Positions 48,757 through 58,692 are shown, counted from the first letter of the stretch. The stretch is DNA of 64,000 nt from Psychroflexus lacisalsi (GCF_020164495.1 NZ_JAIQYZ010000003.1:62001-126000), one strand, 5' to 3'. Notes: a model not told the origin generated them from the letters alone. A program made the numbers and translations.

Positions 48757-50079
48757 TTGAGAACTAAGAAATTATTTCAGGAATCGTCGGGAGGCGAAAA
48801 TTTTGGGGATAAACTTTTAGCCTGGGCTAAAAAAAAGGAAGAGGTTATATTTTTGAACTCCAATAAAAGCATGGGGTTATATCAGGAATACAAAGCTGTT
48901 ATTGCTATTGATGCTTTTACTGCCATCAAATCTGATGATCTTTATGCGTTTGAAAAGCTAAATGAATACCAAACCAAAACTAAAGATTGGTTGTTTGGAT
49001 ACCTTAGCTACGATTTGAAAAATGATATTGAATCTATCTCTTCCAAGAACGAAGATCATCTTTCGTTTCCTGAGCTATATTTTATCCAACCCAAAAAAAT
49101 CTGGCTCCTTAAGGAAAATTCTATCGAAGCGCATTACCTTAAAATGGTTGAGGATGAGATTGAAGAGGATTTTAATTCAATATTGAAAACCGAAATTTCC
49201 TATCCCAAATCTCAGTTACTTGATTTTTCTCCAAAATGGCAGAAGAAGGAATATGTCTCTAAAGCCAAAGACATATTAAATCATATTCAACGAGGGGATA
49301 TTTATGAAGTCAATTTTTGCCAGGAATTCTTCAGAAAAGATACTGAAATAGACCCTTACGCAACATTCAGAAATTTAAATACTATATCGAAAGCGCCTTT
49401 TTCATCATTTTTGAAATTGGAGAATTTTTATGCGCTTTGTGCAAGTCCGGAGCGATTTCTAAAAAAAGAAGGTAATAAATTAATATCTCAACCCATAAAA
49501 GGAACTGCAAAACGCAGTAAGAACAAAATAGAAGATGAACAGCTAAAGTTTGATTTAAAAAACGATCCTAAGGAAGTATCAGAAAATATAATGATCGTAG
49601 ATTTAGTCAGAAATGATTTGTCAAAGACAGCCACAAAAAGCTCAGTAAAGGTCGAAGAACTTTGCGAAATTTACTCTTTTGAGCAAGTCCACCAAATGAT
49701 ATCAACCATTACTTCCCAAGTTAAACAAAACTATTCTGTTGTAGAAATACTTGAGTCTTTATTTCCAATGGGTAGCATGACTGGTGCTCCCAAGCTTTCT
49801 GCTATGGAAATTGCAGAAACGTATGAGTCGACAAAAAGAGGCCTTTATAGTGGTGCAATCGGTTACATTACTCCAGATAATAATTTTGATTTTAATGTTG
49901 TTATCCGCTCATTACTTTACAATTCTGAAATCAAGTACCTTTCTTATATGGTTGGGAGTGCCCTTACATCACTTTCAGATCCTGAACAGGAATATGAAGA
50001 ATGTTTGGTAAAAGGAAGAGCTTTACAATATGTTGTTAATGCCACAGAAGTTACAAAGGATTCAACCCATAAAGCATAA
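48757..50079 (+). CDS. pabB: Aminodeoxychorismate synthase component I (PabB-like)
   Basis: 440 aa from a TTG start 5 bp after the previous stop; no ATG lies before residue about 42, and the first 40 residues look like the usual PabB N-terminus, so TTG is favoured. Chorismate-binding motifs: FCQEFFRKD, ASPERFL, SQPIKGTAKRS, IMIVDLVRNDLS and GSMTGAPKLSAMEI. It makes 4-amino-4-deoxychorismate from chorismate for folate synthesis. The lysine in PIKGT is typical of PabB rather than TrpE, which has threonine-containing PIAGT. The glutaminase partner PabA is not in this window. Confidence 0.88.
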   Translation: MRTKKLFQESSGGENFGDKLLAWAKKKEEVIFLNSNKSMGLYQEYKAVIAIDAFTAIKSDDLYAFEKLNEYQTKTKDWLFGYLSYDLKNDIESISSKNEDHLSFPELYFIQPKKIWLLKENSIEAHYLKMVEDEIEEDFNSILKTEISYPKSQLLDFSPKWQKKEYVSKAKDILNHIQRGDIYEVNFCQEFFRKDTEIDPYATFRNLNTISKAPFSSFLKLENFYALCASPERFLKKEGNKLISQPIKGTAKRSKNKIEDEQLKFDLKNDPKEVSENIMIVDLVRNDLSKTATKSSVKVEELCEIYSFEQVHQMISTITSQVKQNYSVVEILESLFPMGSMTGAPKLSAMEIAETYESTKRGLYSGAIGYITPDNNFDFNVVIRSLLYNSEIKYLSYMVGSALTSLSDPEQEYEECLVKGRALQYVVNATEVTKDSTHKA

Positions 50080-50097
50080 TTTTGCTTCTTTTATACT

Positions 50098-51414
50098 ATG
50101 CAGGACCATTTTCAAAAACATATCGAAGAAAAGTTTCCCGAATTGCTCCAGCAAAAATTCATTATTGCGATAAGTGGTGGAATTGATTCTGTAGTCTTAG
50201 CTCACTTATGTCACAGCTTAAATCTAAATTTTTCTCTAGCGCATTGTAATTTTAAATTAAGGGAAGAAGAAAGTGATAAAGACGCTCAATTTATTAAAGG
50301 CTTGGCTAATTCTTTAAAATGCCAGTTTTTCATTAAAGAATTTGACACTAAGGAAACAGCAAAGACAAATAAAAATTCGATACAAATCACTGCCAGAAAC
50401 TTACGTTACAATTGGTTTTATGAGTTAGTAAAGAGTACAAATCATCACTATTTGGTAACTGCTCATCATCTTAATGACAGTCTTGAGACTTTCATTATCA
50501 ACTTAAGCCGTTCTACTGGAATTAAAGGTCTTTCTGGAATTCCAGGTAAAAATGATTTTATAAGAAGGCCTCTTCTGACTTTTACAAGAAATGAAATCGA
50601 AAGCTTTGCTCTTGAAAAGAAAATTGAGTGGACAGAAGACCAAAGCAATAAATCAACCAAGTATCTCAGAAACAAAATCCGACATCAAGTGGTGCCGACT
50701 TTAATGGACTTGACTCCGAATTTCTTAAAGAATTTTAAATCTAGTCTAATAAAAATACAGGAAGCCGAACTACTGATTGAAGATTATACCCATTTACTTT
50801 TCAAAGAAATAGTCAATAAAAAACAGAATAGCTATGAAATCAGTATTGAAAAGCTAAATAGTTTTTCCAATCAAAAAGCCGTCTTATATCAATTATTGGA
50901 AGGCTTTGGCTTTACTGAATGGGACGATGTTTATCATTTGAAAGATGCACAAACCGGTAAAAAGGTTTATTCATCAACGCACCAATTGATTAAAGATCGA
51001 GAGAATTTAATTTTGAAAACTTTAGAGTCATCAGCATTTGAAACCTTAAAAATCAAAAAAGATGAAAAAAATATAGATGTTGAGAATTTAAAACTTAAAG
51101 TAGAAGAAGTAAGTCAGCTAGGGAAATTTGATTCGCAAATTGCTTATGTAGATAAGTCAAAACTTAAGTTTCCCTTAAGTCTAAGATCTATACAAAATGG
51201 TGATTACTTTTACCCGTTCGGAATGGAGGGCAAAAAGAAACTGAGTGATTTTTTAAAAGATGAAAGAATAAGTTCACATCTTAAATCCTCTCAACTTGTG
51301 CTTTGTAACGGAAATGAGGATATCATCTGGGTTCTGAATTTAAGAACAGATGATCGATACAAAGTAAATGAATCAACTGAGGACATCCTCAAAATTGAAA
51401 TTATAAATGATTAA
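50098..51414 (+). CDS. tilS: tRNA(Ile)-lysidine synthase
   Basis: 438 aa. The PP-loop SGGIDSVVLAHLCH (about 26-39) defines the N-type ATP pyrophosphatase domain; CNFKLREEES, ARNLRYNWF and TAHHLNDSLETFI are TilS signatures, followed by the C-terminal TilS domains ending LRTDDRYKV. It changes C34 of tRNA-Ile(CAU) to lysidine, which makes the tRNA read AUA. Essential in most bacteria. The last 8 bp overlap the start of dsbD, so the two are coupled. Confidence 0.96.
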   Translation: MQDHFQKHIEEKFPELLQQKFIIAISGGIDSVVLAHLCHSLNLNFSLAHCNFKLREEESDKDAQFIKGLANSLKCQFFIKEFDTKETAKTNKNSIQITARNLRYNWFYELVKSTNHHYLVTAHHLNDSLETFIINLSRSTGIKGLSGIPGKNDFIRRPLLTFTRNEIESFALEKKIEWTEDQSNKSTKYLRNKIRHQVVPTLMDLTPNFLKNFKSSLIKIQEAELLIEDYTHLLFKEIVNKKQNSYEISIEKLNSFSNQKAVLYQLLEGFGFTEWDDVYHLKDAQTGKKVYSSTHQLIKDRENLILKTLESSAFETLKIKKDEKNIDVENLKLKVEEVSQLGKFDSQIAYVDKSKLKFPLSLRSIQNGDYFYPFGMEGKKKLSDFLKDERISSHLKSSQLVLCNGNEDIIWVLNLRTDDRYKVNESTEDILKIEIIND

Positions 51415-53434
51415 ATCTTATCTTTTAGTATTTTTTTCGCTAGTCATATCAACTCAAAGCTGGTCTCAGTTTGGTTTTGCAGAACAGGATAACTCTGTCA
51501 ATCCATCAAGCTGGCAGGCTTCAGTAGAAAAAAAATCTGATAATATTTTTACTATTCTTATTACGGCTCAGGTGGATGAAGGCTGGCACTTGCCCTCTCA
51601 AACCGAACTTAAGGAAGATGAGAATGGTCCGATTCCTACAGAGTTCATTTTTGAATATAATACAGAAGTTTTAGAGAAAATAGGCACGACTAAAGAGCCT
51701 AGAGGCATCACCAAATTTGATGAAATCTTCAAAACAGATTTGACCTATTTTGAAAATCAAGTCACCTTTCAACAAGATTTTAGAGTTAAAACAAAGCAAG
51801 GATCTCTAGATCTTGAGATTTTATTCATGATTTGTAATGATGAAATGTGCTTGCCTCAGGATCAAAAGCGGTTTAACTTTGAAGTAGACAATTTTGATCT
51901 GGTTGTGGCCGAAACTAAAACTATCGAAATAAAAAGCAAGGATAAAACCCTGACGGAAGCCTTAAAACTGGACCTCAAAGGTGAAAGTGAGTTCCAAATA
52001 AATTCAGACGATGAGCAGGACAGCAACTTTACCATATTTCTTTTAGGCTTTGTAGGAGGGATTATTGCACTTTTAACGCCTTGTGTCTTTCCTATGATTC
52101 CTTTGACGGTTTCGTTTTTTACAAAAGGAGCAAAAACTAAAAAACTTGGACTCATTAATGCCCTAATGTATGGTGTTTTCATTTTCCTTATTTATTTATT
52201 ACTCAGCGTCCCATTTCATTTGCTGGACTCTGTAAATCCTGAAATTTTAAACAGCATCTCAACAAATCCAACCCTGAATGTTATTTTCTTTGTCATTTTT
52301 ATAGTGTTTGCTTTTTCTTTTTTCGGTTATTATGAAATTACCTTACCAAATTCCTGGAGTAGCCGACTTGACCAGAAAGCGACAAGTGTAGGCGGAGTTA
52401 TCGGAATCTTTTTTATGGCCGTCACGCTGGCTTTGGTTTCCTTTTCATGTACTGGTCCTATTTTGGGATCCTTACTCGGTGGCTCACTTACTGCTGATGG
52501 TGGGGCGACCATGTTAACTTTTGGTATGGGTGGATTTGGCCTTGCTTTAGCTTTGCCTTTTGCTCTGTTTGCTTTATTTCCTAACTGGCTAAATTCTTTA
52601 CCAAAAAGCGGAGGATGGCTTAATACCGTAAAGGTGGTGCTAGGATTTTTGGAATTGGGACTTGCTTTTAAGTTTTTATCAAACGCAGATTTAGTTGAAC
52701 ATTGGGGTATACTGAAAAGAGAAGTATTTATCGGGATCTGGATCGTGATAGGTATTGCTATGGTTTTATACCTCTTCGGAAAACTAAAATTCCCGCACGA
52801 TGGACCGAAACAAAGATTGAGTAAGGGGCGAATTTTTGTGGGAGTAGTTACTCTGGCTTTTGTCATATATCTAATACCTGGATTGACGAACAGTTCTAAT
52901 GCAAATCTGAAATTTTTAAGCGGCTTTCCTCCTCCTCTATTTTACAGTGTTTATGATAAGGAAACAGAAGGTCCCCTTGGGCTGAAAGCTTATAAAGATT
53001 TTGATAAAGGCTTAGTCGCTGCAAAAGCCCAAAACAAACCCATTTTGTTAGATTTTACCGGTTGGGCTTGTGTGAATTGTAGAAAAATGGAAGAGCAAGT
53101 CTGGAGTGTTCCTGAAGTTTTTGAAACTATCAAAAATGATTATATCCTCGTCTCTCTCTACGTAGACGACAAGGCTAAATTGGATGAAGACAGTCGATTT
53201 AATTACGAAAGAAATAACGGTTCAGTAAAGAAAATTAGAACAATTGGTGATAAATGGGCCACGTTCCAAACACTAAACTTTAGAAATAACTCACAACCCT
53301 ATTACGTATTACTTTCACCTGAGCTTGAAATTTTAAATGAAACCATAGGTTACGAGCCTTCTTCAAAAGCCTATTTTGATTGGCTAAAAGTAGGATTGGA
53401 AAACTTTGAAAGCAAAAAAGGTAAAACTGAATAG
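51407..53434 (+). CDS. dsbD: DsbD-family protein-disulfide reductase
   Basis: 675 aa. Signal sequence (about 1-21), then a periplasmic N-terminal domain (about 25-190) with a CNDEMCLPQ pair, about eight membrane helices (about 205-500) with TPCVFPMIPLT and SCTGPILGS carrying the membrane cysteines, and a C-terminal thioredoxin-like domain with GWACVNCRKME (Cys pair near 554-557). It carries electrons from cytoplasmic thioredoxin to periplasmic disulfides and cytochrome maturation. All three redox pairs appear present. It overlaps tilS by 8 bp and ends 32 bp before convergent lysA. Confidence 0.94.
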   Translation: MIKSYLLVFFSLVISTQSWSQFGFAEQDNSVNPSSWQASVEKKSDNIFTILITAQVDEGWHLPSQTELKEDENGPIPTEFIFEYNTEVLEKIGTTKEPRGITKFDEIFKTDLTYFENQVTFQQDFRVKTKQGSLDLEILFMICNDEMCLPQDQKRFNFEVDNFDLVVAETKTIEIKSKDKTLTEALKLDLKGESEFQINSDDEQDSNFTIFLLGFVGGIIALLTPCVFPMIPLTVSFFTKGAKTKKLGLINALMYGVFIFLIYLLLSVPFHLLDSVNPEILNSISTNPTLNVIFFVIFIVFAFSFFGYYEITLPNSWSSRLDQKATSVGGVIGIFFMAVTLALVSFSCTGPILGSLLGGSLTADGGATMLTFGMGGFGLALALPFALFALFPNWLNSLPKSGGWLNTVKVVLGFLELGLAFKFLSNADLVEHWGILKREVFIGIWIVIGIAMVLYLFGKLKFPHDGPKQRLSKGRIFVGVVTLAFVIYLIPGLTNSSNANLKFLSGFPPPLFYSVYDKETEGPLGLKAYKDFDKGLVAAKAQNKPILLDFTGWACVNCRKMEEQVWSVPEVFETIKNDYILVSLYVDDKAKLDEDSRFNYERNNGSVKKIRTIGDKWATFQTLNFRNNSQPYYVLLSPELEILNETIGYEPSSKAYFDWLKVGLENFESKKGKTE

Positions 53435-53466
53435 TTTTACTTTTTTTGTTGAAATTCATTTTAATT

Positions 53467-54672
53467 TTATAAAGCCACTTCAAGTTGGTTTCTCAAAATA
53501 TCTTCAAAAGTTTCCCTCTGTCTAATTAGGTGAGCTTCTCCTTTGTGCCAAAGCACTTCTGGAGGTCTGAATCTTGAGTTGTAGTTGCTTGCCATGGAGT
53601 AACAATAAGCTCCGGCATTTTTGAAAGCTAAGATATCGCCTTCACTGATTTCTGAGATCATTTTATTGTTAGCAAACGTATCTGTTTCGCAGATATATCC
53701 AACAACTGAATAAAATCTTTTGTTTCTTTTTGGATGGGAAATATTCATGATTTCATGATTGGATCCATAGAACATCGGACGAATCAAATGATTAAAACCA
53801 GAATCAATTTGAGCAAATACTGTAGAAGTTGTCTGCTTTACAACATTCACTTTAGCTAAAAAGAAACCCGCTTCACTAACCAGAAACTTGCCAGGCTCAA
53901 AAGCTAATGTCAATTCCTTTCCATAAGATTTACAAAATTCATTAAAACGTTTGGTAAGTTTTGTACCTAGTTCCTCAACGTTAGTTTCGATATCACCTTC
54001 ATGATAAGGCACTTTAAAGCCACTTCCAAAATCTAAAAATTCAAGATTTTCGAATTGAGCTGCAACATCAAATAGAATTTCTGCTGCATGAAGGAATACA
54101 CCTATATCAAGTATATCACTTCCTGTGTGCATGTGTATCCCATTAATAGTCATACCTGTATTTTCTACAATTCTGAGCACATGAGGCATTTGGTGAATAG
54201 AAATCCCAAATTTGGAATCAATATGACCTACAGAAATATTGGTATTTCCACCAGCCATGACGTGTGGATTAATACGTATACAAACAGGTACTTTTGGATG
54301 TTTTGCACCAAATTGCTCTAATATTAAAAGGTTATCAATATTAATTTGGACGCCCAGTTTGACGGCCTCTTCCAGTTCTTCCATGGAAACGCCGTTGGGT
54401 GTGAAAATGATTTTAGCAGGATCAAATCCTGCTTTAATTCCTAACTTGACTTCTTGAATAGATACAGTATCCAATGCACTTCCCAACTGATTAAATAATC
54501 GAAGAACGCTTAAATTCGAAAGAGCCTTTACTGCATAATGAAGACGCAAATGTTTGACTCTTTTAAAAGCTCCTGTAAGACGTTTATATTGGTGAGTGAT
54601 TTTCTCTGAATCATAAACATAGATGGGACTGCCAAATTCTTGAGTAACTTTTAAAAGATCTGCGTGTGTCAT
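53467..54672 (-). CDS. lysA: Diaminopimelate decarboxylase
   Basis: 401 aa. PLP-binding lysine in HYAVKALSN (Lys49), then GIHMHTGSDI, FGSGFKVPYHEGD, EPGKFLVSEAGFF and NAGAYCYSMASNYNSR, all LysA signatures. It makes lysine from meso-diaminopimelate in the cytoplasm. It is transcribed alone, with an 18-bp perfect palindrome 31 bp upstream of its start. The related carboxynorspermidine and ornithine decarboxylases share the fold; the GxHxHxGS pattern and length favour LysA. Confidence 0.95.
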   Translation of the reverse strand: MTHADLLKVTQEFGSPIYVYDSEKITHQYKRLTGAFKRVKHLRLHYAVKALSNLSVLRLFNQLGSALDTVSIQEVKLGIKAGFDPAKIIFTPNGVSMEELEEAVKLGVQINIDNLLILEQFGAKHPKVPVCIRINPHVMAGGNTNISVGHIDSKFGISIHQMPHVLRIVENTGMTINGIHMHTGSDILDIGVFLHAAEILFDVAAQFENLEFLDFGSGFKVPYHEGDIETNVEELGTKLTKRFNEFCKSYGKELTLAFEPGKFLVSEAGFFLAKVNVVKQTTSTVFAQIDSGFNHLIRPMFYGSNHEIMNISHPKRNKRFYSVVGYICETDTFANNKMISEISEGDILAFKNAGAYCYSMASNYNSRFRPPEVLWHKGEAHLIRQRETFEDILRNQLEVAL

Positions 54673-54703
54673 TGGTTTTTAAATTTAAAATAAAATGAGT
54701 AAA

Positions 54704-54721
54704 GGATTAAAATTTTAATCC
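54704..54721. promoter_or_regulatory. 18-bp perfect palindrome upstream of lysA
   Basis: GGATTAAAATTTTAATCC is its own reverse complement over all 18 bases. It lies 32-49 bp upstream of the lysA ATG, where a repressor could block transcription or an RNA hairpin could form in the leader. The binding protein is unknown. Confidence 0.45.
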
Positions 54722-54856
54722 GGCGAAAATAGTAAACATAAGCGAATTAAGAATTACGCTATTATCTTAGATTTCAAATTGCACTTAGACAATTTATAAC
54801 GTTTTTGTTGTTTAAGTCTAGAAGTGAAAGATTTCTTCAACTTAGTTTTGTAGGAA

Positions 54857-54887
54857 TTAAAAAGAAACCCGCAAAATTTAGCGGGGG
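54857..54887 (-). terminator. Terminator of the 240-aa membrane protein gene
   Basis: Minus strand: CCCGC / GCGGG stem (54885-54881 with 54872-54868), 8-nt loop, followed by a T-rich tract. It lies 44 bp beyond the stop codon at 54931. Confidence 0.7.
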
Positions 54888-54930
54888 ATAATTGTTGTAT
54901 GATAAATTGTATAATAATCATATATAAAAT

Positions 54931-55653
54931 TTAGGCGTTATAATATTTACTTCTCCAAATAGCTGTGTTAAAGTTCTTACCCTTTGCAAATCCATAATAA
55001 AGAGCAATACCTGCAATCCACTTGAACATAAATATAAGGAGGAGAAAGTACTCTGTTCCACTATTATCTTCACTCATAAAAAAACCAGATGGAACTAGTG
55101 AAGTGCAAATTATGGCCGATAACAAAACAAAGAACATAAAGTTTTCGAAGGTTTTAAAAGGCCACATCATCAATCTACGAAATGGGCTCAAATCATTTCC
55201 CCATTTGTGGATTAAGTAATAATAATCATTACCTATCGGAGCAAAAAGCAAAGGATCATCTGCATTTTCCAACTTGAATAATTTGGAGGGTGCCATAATT
55301 TTAAAACCTTTCAGGCTAGTATCATGCTCTTCTTCCAAAGTTTTTATTTTTGAGATTGCTTCATAAGGTAATTTACCTTTAAAATATTTAGAATCTAAAA
55401 ATCTCAATCTATAATTGACACAAATTTGTTCAATCTGATCAATGTGATAAATTTCACTTGATTCTAATTTATCAAAAATAAAATTGTTACTGCCTGCTGA
55501 ATTTCCTGAAACTACTTTGTCTAAAATTTCATCATTTCTATCGTCAACATCTTTAAGAACCTGTTGAACTTGCTTCAAGATATCTTCGTTGGAAGTAGTC
55601 TTGAATTTTGCCTTGTTCAACTGTGTTTTAAGGTTTGTTCTTGGAAACATCAT
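54931..55653 (-). CDS. Unknown protein with C-terminal membrane segments
   Basis: 240 aa, no family recognised. The first about 160 residues are soluble (coiled-coil-like ILKQVQQVLKDVDDRNDEIL at about 25-44), then two hydrophobic segments (about 172-190 FMFFVLLSAIICTSLVPS and about 205-222 FLLLIFMFKWIAGIALYYG) and a short basic tail. No signal peptide, so the N-terminal domain is probably cytoplasmic. It stands alone with its own terminator. Similar proteins probably exist in related flavobacteria, but I cannot name them. Confidence 0.65.
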   Translation of the reverse strand: MMFPRTNLKTQLNKAKFKTTSNEDILKQVQQVLKDVDDRNDEILDKVVSGNSAGSNNFIFDKLESSEIYHIDQIEQICVNYRLRFLDSKYFKGKLPYEAISKIKTLEEEHDTSLKGFKIMAPSKLFKLENADDPLLFAPIGNDYYYLIHKWGNDLSPFRRLMMWPFKTFENFMFFVLLSAIICTSLVPSGFFMSEDNSGTEYFLLLIFMFKWIAGIALYYGFAKGKNFNTAIWRSKYYNA

Positions 55654-55761
55654 ATATCTTTTTCAACATTCGGTATAAATGTAATAAGTAAGTTAAGTTC
55701 ATTCAATTACTCTCTTGAAATTTAACACCTATTAAGCATTTATTCAATAAGATTAAACAAA

Positions 55762-56193
55762 CTATTTTAATCTGATGAAATTATAGACTGCACGCCCCTC
55801 CGCTACAAGGTCTTGCTCAGGATCATCTTCCAAATAACATTTCATAGTCGCAACAAAAATTCGTGAGCCTAGCCGCAGTGTTCTACCTTCTACTATTATT
55901 GGTTTTGCATGGGCTGGTGACAGGAAATCAACCCGTATATCTATGGTTGCCATTTTATCTTTAATGGAGCTTAAGTGGGTACCTCCTACTATTCCGCCAA
56001 CAGAATCCATAACCGTAGTAATGATGCCTCCATGCCATCTATTCGAACGAATGTCTCCAACCACTTCTGGTCTGAAAGGGACTTTGACCTTGACAAAATC
56101 CTTCTCGATATGAAGTAGTTTTAATCCCAAAAACTTGTGGATAGGTATAACTTCTTCTATCATTTTCTTTACAAAATCATCATTCAAATCCAT
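55762..56193 (-). CDS. PaaI/hotdog-fold acyl-CoA thioesterase
   Basis: 143 aa from ATG 56193; a GTG three bases upstream is an alternative. Hotdog-fold sequence: FLGLKLLHIEKDFVKVKVPF, then NRWHGGIITTVMDSVGGIVG, the HGG motif and central helix of PaaI-type thioesterases, and DIRVDFLSPAHAKPIIVEG. It hydrolyses acyl-CoA thioesters, with an unknown preferred acyl group. It lies 73 bp downstream of pheT, beyond a hairpin. Confidence 0.88.
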   Translation of the reverse strand: MDLNDDFVKKMIEEVIPIHKFLGLKLLHIEKDFVKVKVPFRPEVVGDIRSNRWHGGIITTVMDSVGGIVGGTHLSSIKDKMATIDIRVDFLSPAHAKPIIVEGRTLRLGSRIFVATMKCYLEDDPEQDLVAEGRAVYNFIRLK

Positions 56194-56204
56194 CACAAAT
56201 AATT

Positions 56205-56245
56205 TTTAAAACAGAAATCCCCAAGCTTAGTTATGCTTAGGGATT
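56205..56245 (-). terminator. Hairpin/terminator after pheT
   Basis: Minus strand: an 11-bp stem AATCCCTAAGC / GCTTGGGGATT (one U-G pair) with an 8-nt loop, followed by TTTCTGTTTT. It lies 21 bp beyond the pheT stop at 56266 and before the thioesterase start at 56193. Confidence 0.65.
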
Positions 56246-56265
56246 AAATATAAAGTTTAAATGAC

Positions 56266-58692
56266 TTATCTTAAGGAGGCATTGAATTTAATTTCAAATT
56301 GATTTTGCAATTTTTTCATCACTTTATCCACTTGTTTATCTGTAAGTGTTTTCTTCTCATCCATAAATTTAAACCGAAGCGCATAACTTTTTTTCTTTTC
56401 TGGCAATTTTTCTCCTTCGTAAACATCAAATAAATCAACGCCTTTCAGGATTTTTTTATCGGTCATGAAAGCCAGTTCTTTCAGTTCATCAAAGTTTACA
56501 GATTGATCCAACAACAAAGCAAAATCCCTTTGAGTGGAGGGAAACTTAGGGATTTCTTTAATTTTAAGCTGTTTTTTTTCTAAAACCTCTAAAACATTAC
56601 TCCAGTTGATATCTGCAAAAAGCACTTCTTGTTCTATGTCAAAATGCTTGAGAACATCAGTTTTCACTCTACCAAAGTCAATTATTTTTTTTGAATTTAA
56701 TTTACCAGTAAGCCCCTCAGAAATTGATTTTGATTCAACCGATTGAAAGTCTAAGTTTGATAATCCGAGCTTCTCAAAAATTTTGTTCACATATCCTTTT
56801 AGTGTAAAGAAATTGGTTCTTTCTTGTGACATAGTCCAGGACTCTTTGGTTTTTGGACCTGTAATAAATAAAGATAAATGTTTAGTTTCAAAATATTCTC
56901 CTTCTATGTTTTTGTAAGTTTTTCCAAACTCAAAAAACTTTAAATCGTTTTTCTTTCTATTGATATTGTAACTCACAGATTCTAATCCTGAAAATAACAT
57001 GGACTGTCTCATGACACCCAGATCGTTGCTGAGCGCATTGAGAATGTTCACATTATGTTCCTCATTCAAGTCTTCTAGCAGTTCAACGTAAGCTTTGATT
57101 GTCAAAGAATTTGACATGATTTCGTAAAATCCTTGAGAAACTAATTGTTCTGCTAGTTTATTCTGAACTTTATAATCGTCATAAATAGATGAATTCGCTA
57201 CCGAAACATTGAACTTGCTGTCGGATTCAATATTGTTATAACCATATACTCTTAAAATCTCTTCAATGACATCGACTTCACGTTGAACATCAACTCTATA
57301 AGCAGGAATAGTTAATCCTAAACCACTTTCAGACACATTATTAACTTTTATATCTAGTGAGGTCAAGATGGTTTTGATCACTCCTGTGTCAATTTCCTGA
57401 CCGATCAACTGGTTGATTTTATCGAAGGTTAAAAACACCTGAAAATCTTCTATCTTTTTAGGATAAAAATCGTCTATATCGCTAGATACGACACCTCCAG
57501 CTATTTCCTGAATAAGGATAACTGCTCTTTTAAGAGCGAGCTCAGTAATATTTGGATCTATTCCCCTTTCATATCGGAAAGAAGCATCAGTGTTTAATCC
57601 ATGACGTTTTGCAGTTTTTCTGATACTTACAGGATTGAAGTAAGCGCTTTCCAGAAATATATCGGTTGTACTCCCTGTAACGGCAGATTCACTTCCTCCA
57701 AAAATCCCAGCCATACAAAGTGGTTTTTCAGAATCGCAGATCATTAGGTCATCTTCGTGAAGTTTTCTTTCAACTCCATCTAAAGTGATAAACTTTGTTC
57801 CCGATTTTAAGGTTTTCACTTCTATTTTATTGTTTTTGAATTTATCCAAATCAAAAGCATGCAATGGCTGACCAAGCTCATGTAAGACATAGTTGGTAGC
57901 ATCAACGATATTGTTCTTGGGATTTATTCCAATAGCTTTAAGTCTGTTTTTTAACCAGTCTGGCGAGTCTTTAACCTCCAAACCAGAAATACTTACTCCA
58001 CAGTATCTAGGTGCTAACTCAGGCTTTTCGACAGAAATTGACACCCTCATACTTCTATTATCAACATGAAAGCTACTCACAGAAGGAGTATCAATCGGAA
58101 TATTGATTTCATTTTGTATTAATCCTGCTCTCAAATCTCTGGCGACTCCCCAGTGACTCATTGCATCTGCCCGGTTAGGTGTAAGTCCTATTTCAAATAC
58201 CTGATCTTTTTCAACTGAAAATACTTGATTAAGAGGAGTCCCTGGTATAAGATTTTCACCCAAAACCATGATTCCATCATGGCTTTTCCCCAGACCAATC
58301 TCATCTTCGGCACAGATCATACCTTCGCTAACTTCTCCTCTAATTTTTCCTTTTTTAATAGGCCATGGCTGCCCTTTCTCATCATAAAGCATCGTACCAA
58401 TTGTAGCCACCGGAACATTTTGTCCTACTGCAACATTAGGGGCTCCACAAACGATAGAAAGTAATTGGTCCTGACCTACATTTACTTTGGTAAGATTTAA
58501 ACGATCTGCATTGGGATGTGGCTCGCAAGATTCGACGTATCCAACAACAACACCTTCAAGACCTCCTTTTATAGATACAAAATCTGCAATGCCTTCAACT
58601 TCTAGTCCTAAATCAGTGAGTAAAACTTCGGTTTCTTGCGCAGTCCATTTTGTTTTTAGAAATTGCTTCAACCAGTTATAAGAAATCTTCAT
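56266..58692 (-). CDS. pheT: Phenylalanine-tRNA ligase beta subunit
   Basis: 808 aa, full length. N-terminal EMAP/tRNA-binding OB domain (about 40-155), the B3/B4 editing domain (about 210-380), the B5 DNA-binding-like domain (about 400-480), catalytic-like core (about 490-690) and the C-terminal FDX-ACB anticodon-binding domain ending KNQFEIKFNASLR. The opening MKISYNWLKQFL is typical. It pairs with PheS, which is not in this window. A minus-strand TATATTTG at 58721-58714 is the likely -7 box, 21 bp upstream of the start. Confidence 0.97.
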   Translation of the reverse strand: MKISYNWLKQFLKTKWTAQETEVLLTDLGLEVEGIADFVSIKGGLEGVVVGYVESCEPHPNADRLNLTKVNVGQDQLLSIVCGAPNVAVGQNVPVATIGTMLYDEKGQPWPIKKGKIRGEVSEGMICAEDEIGLGKSHDGIMVLGENLIPGTPLNQVFSVEKDQVFEIGLTPNRADAMSHWGVARDLRAGLIQNEINIPIDTPSVSSFHVDNRSMRVSISVEKPELAPRYCGVSISGLEVKDSPDWLKNRLKAIGINPKNNIVDATNYVLHELGQPLHAFDLDKFKNNKIEVKTLKSGTKFITLDGVERKLHEDDLMICDSEKPLCMAGIFGGSESAVTGSTTDIFLESAYFNPVSIRKTAKRHGLNTDASFRYERGIDPNITELALKRAVILIQEIAGGVVSSDIDDFYPKKIEDFQVFLTFDKINQLIGQEIDTGVIKTILTSLDIKVNNVSESGLGLTIPAYRVDVQREVDVIEEILRVYGYNNIESDSKFNVSVANSSIYDDYKVQNKLAEQLVSQGFYEIMSNSLTIKAYVELLEDLNEEHNVNILNALSNDLGVMRQSMLFSGLESVSYNINRKKNDLKFFEFGKTYKNIEGEYFETKHLSLFITGPKTKESWTMSQERTNFFTLKGYVNKIFEKLGLSNLDFQSVESKSISEGLTGKLNSKKIIDFGRVKTDVLKHFDIEQEVLFADINWSNVLEVLEKKQLKIKEIPKFPSTQRDFALLLDQSVNFDELKELAFMTDKKILKGVDLFDVYEGEKLPEKKKSYALRFKFMDEKKTLTDKQVDKVMKKLQNQFEIKFNASLR

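Noticed and set aside
52330-52866. 178-codon minus-strand frame opposite dsbD
   Set aside because: Mirror of a membrane-protein coding sequence, rich in Pro/Lys/Ser as expected for antisense of hydrophobic codons; no domain recognised.
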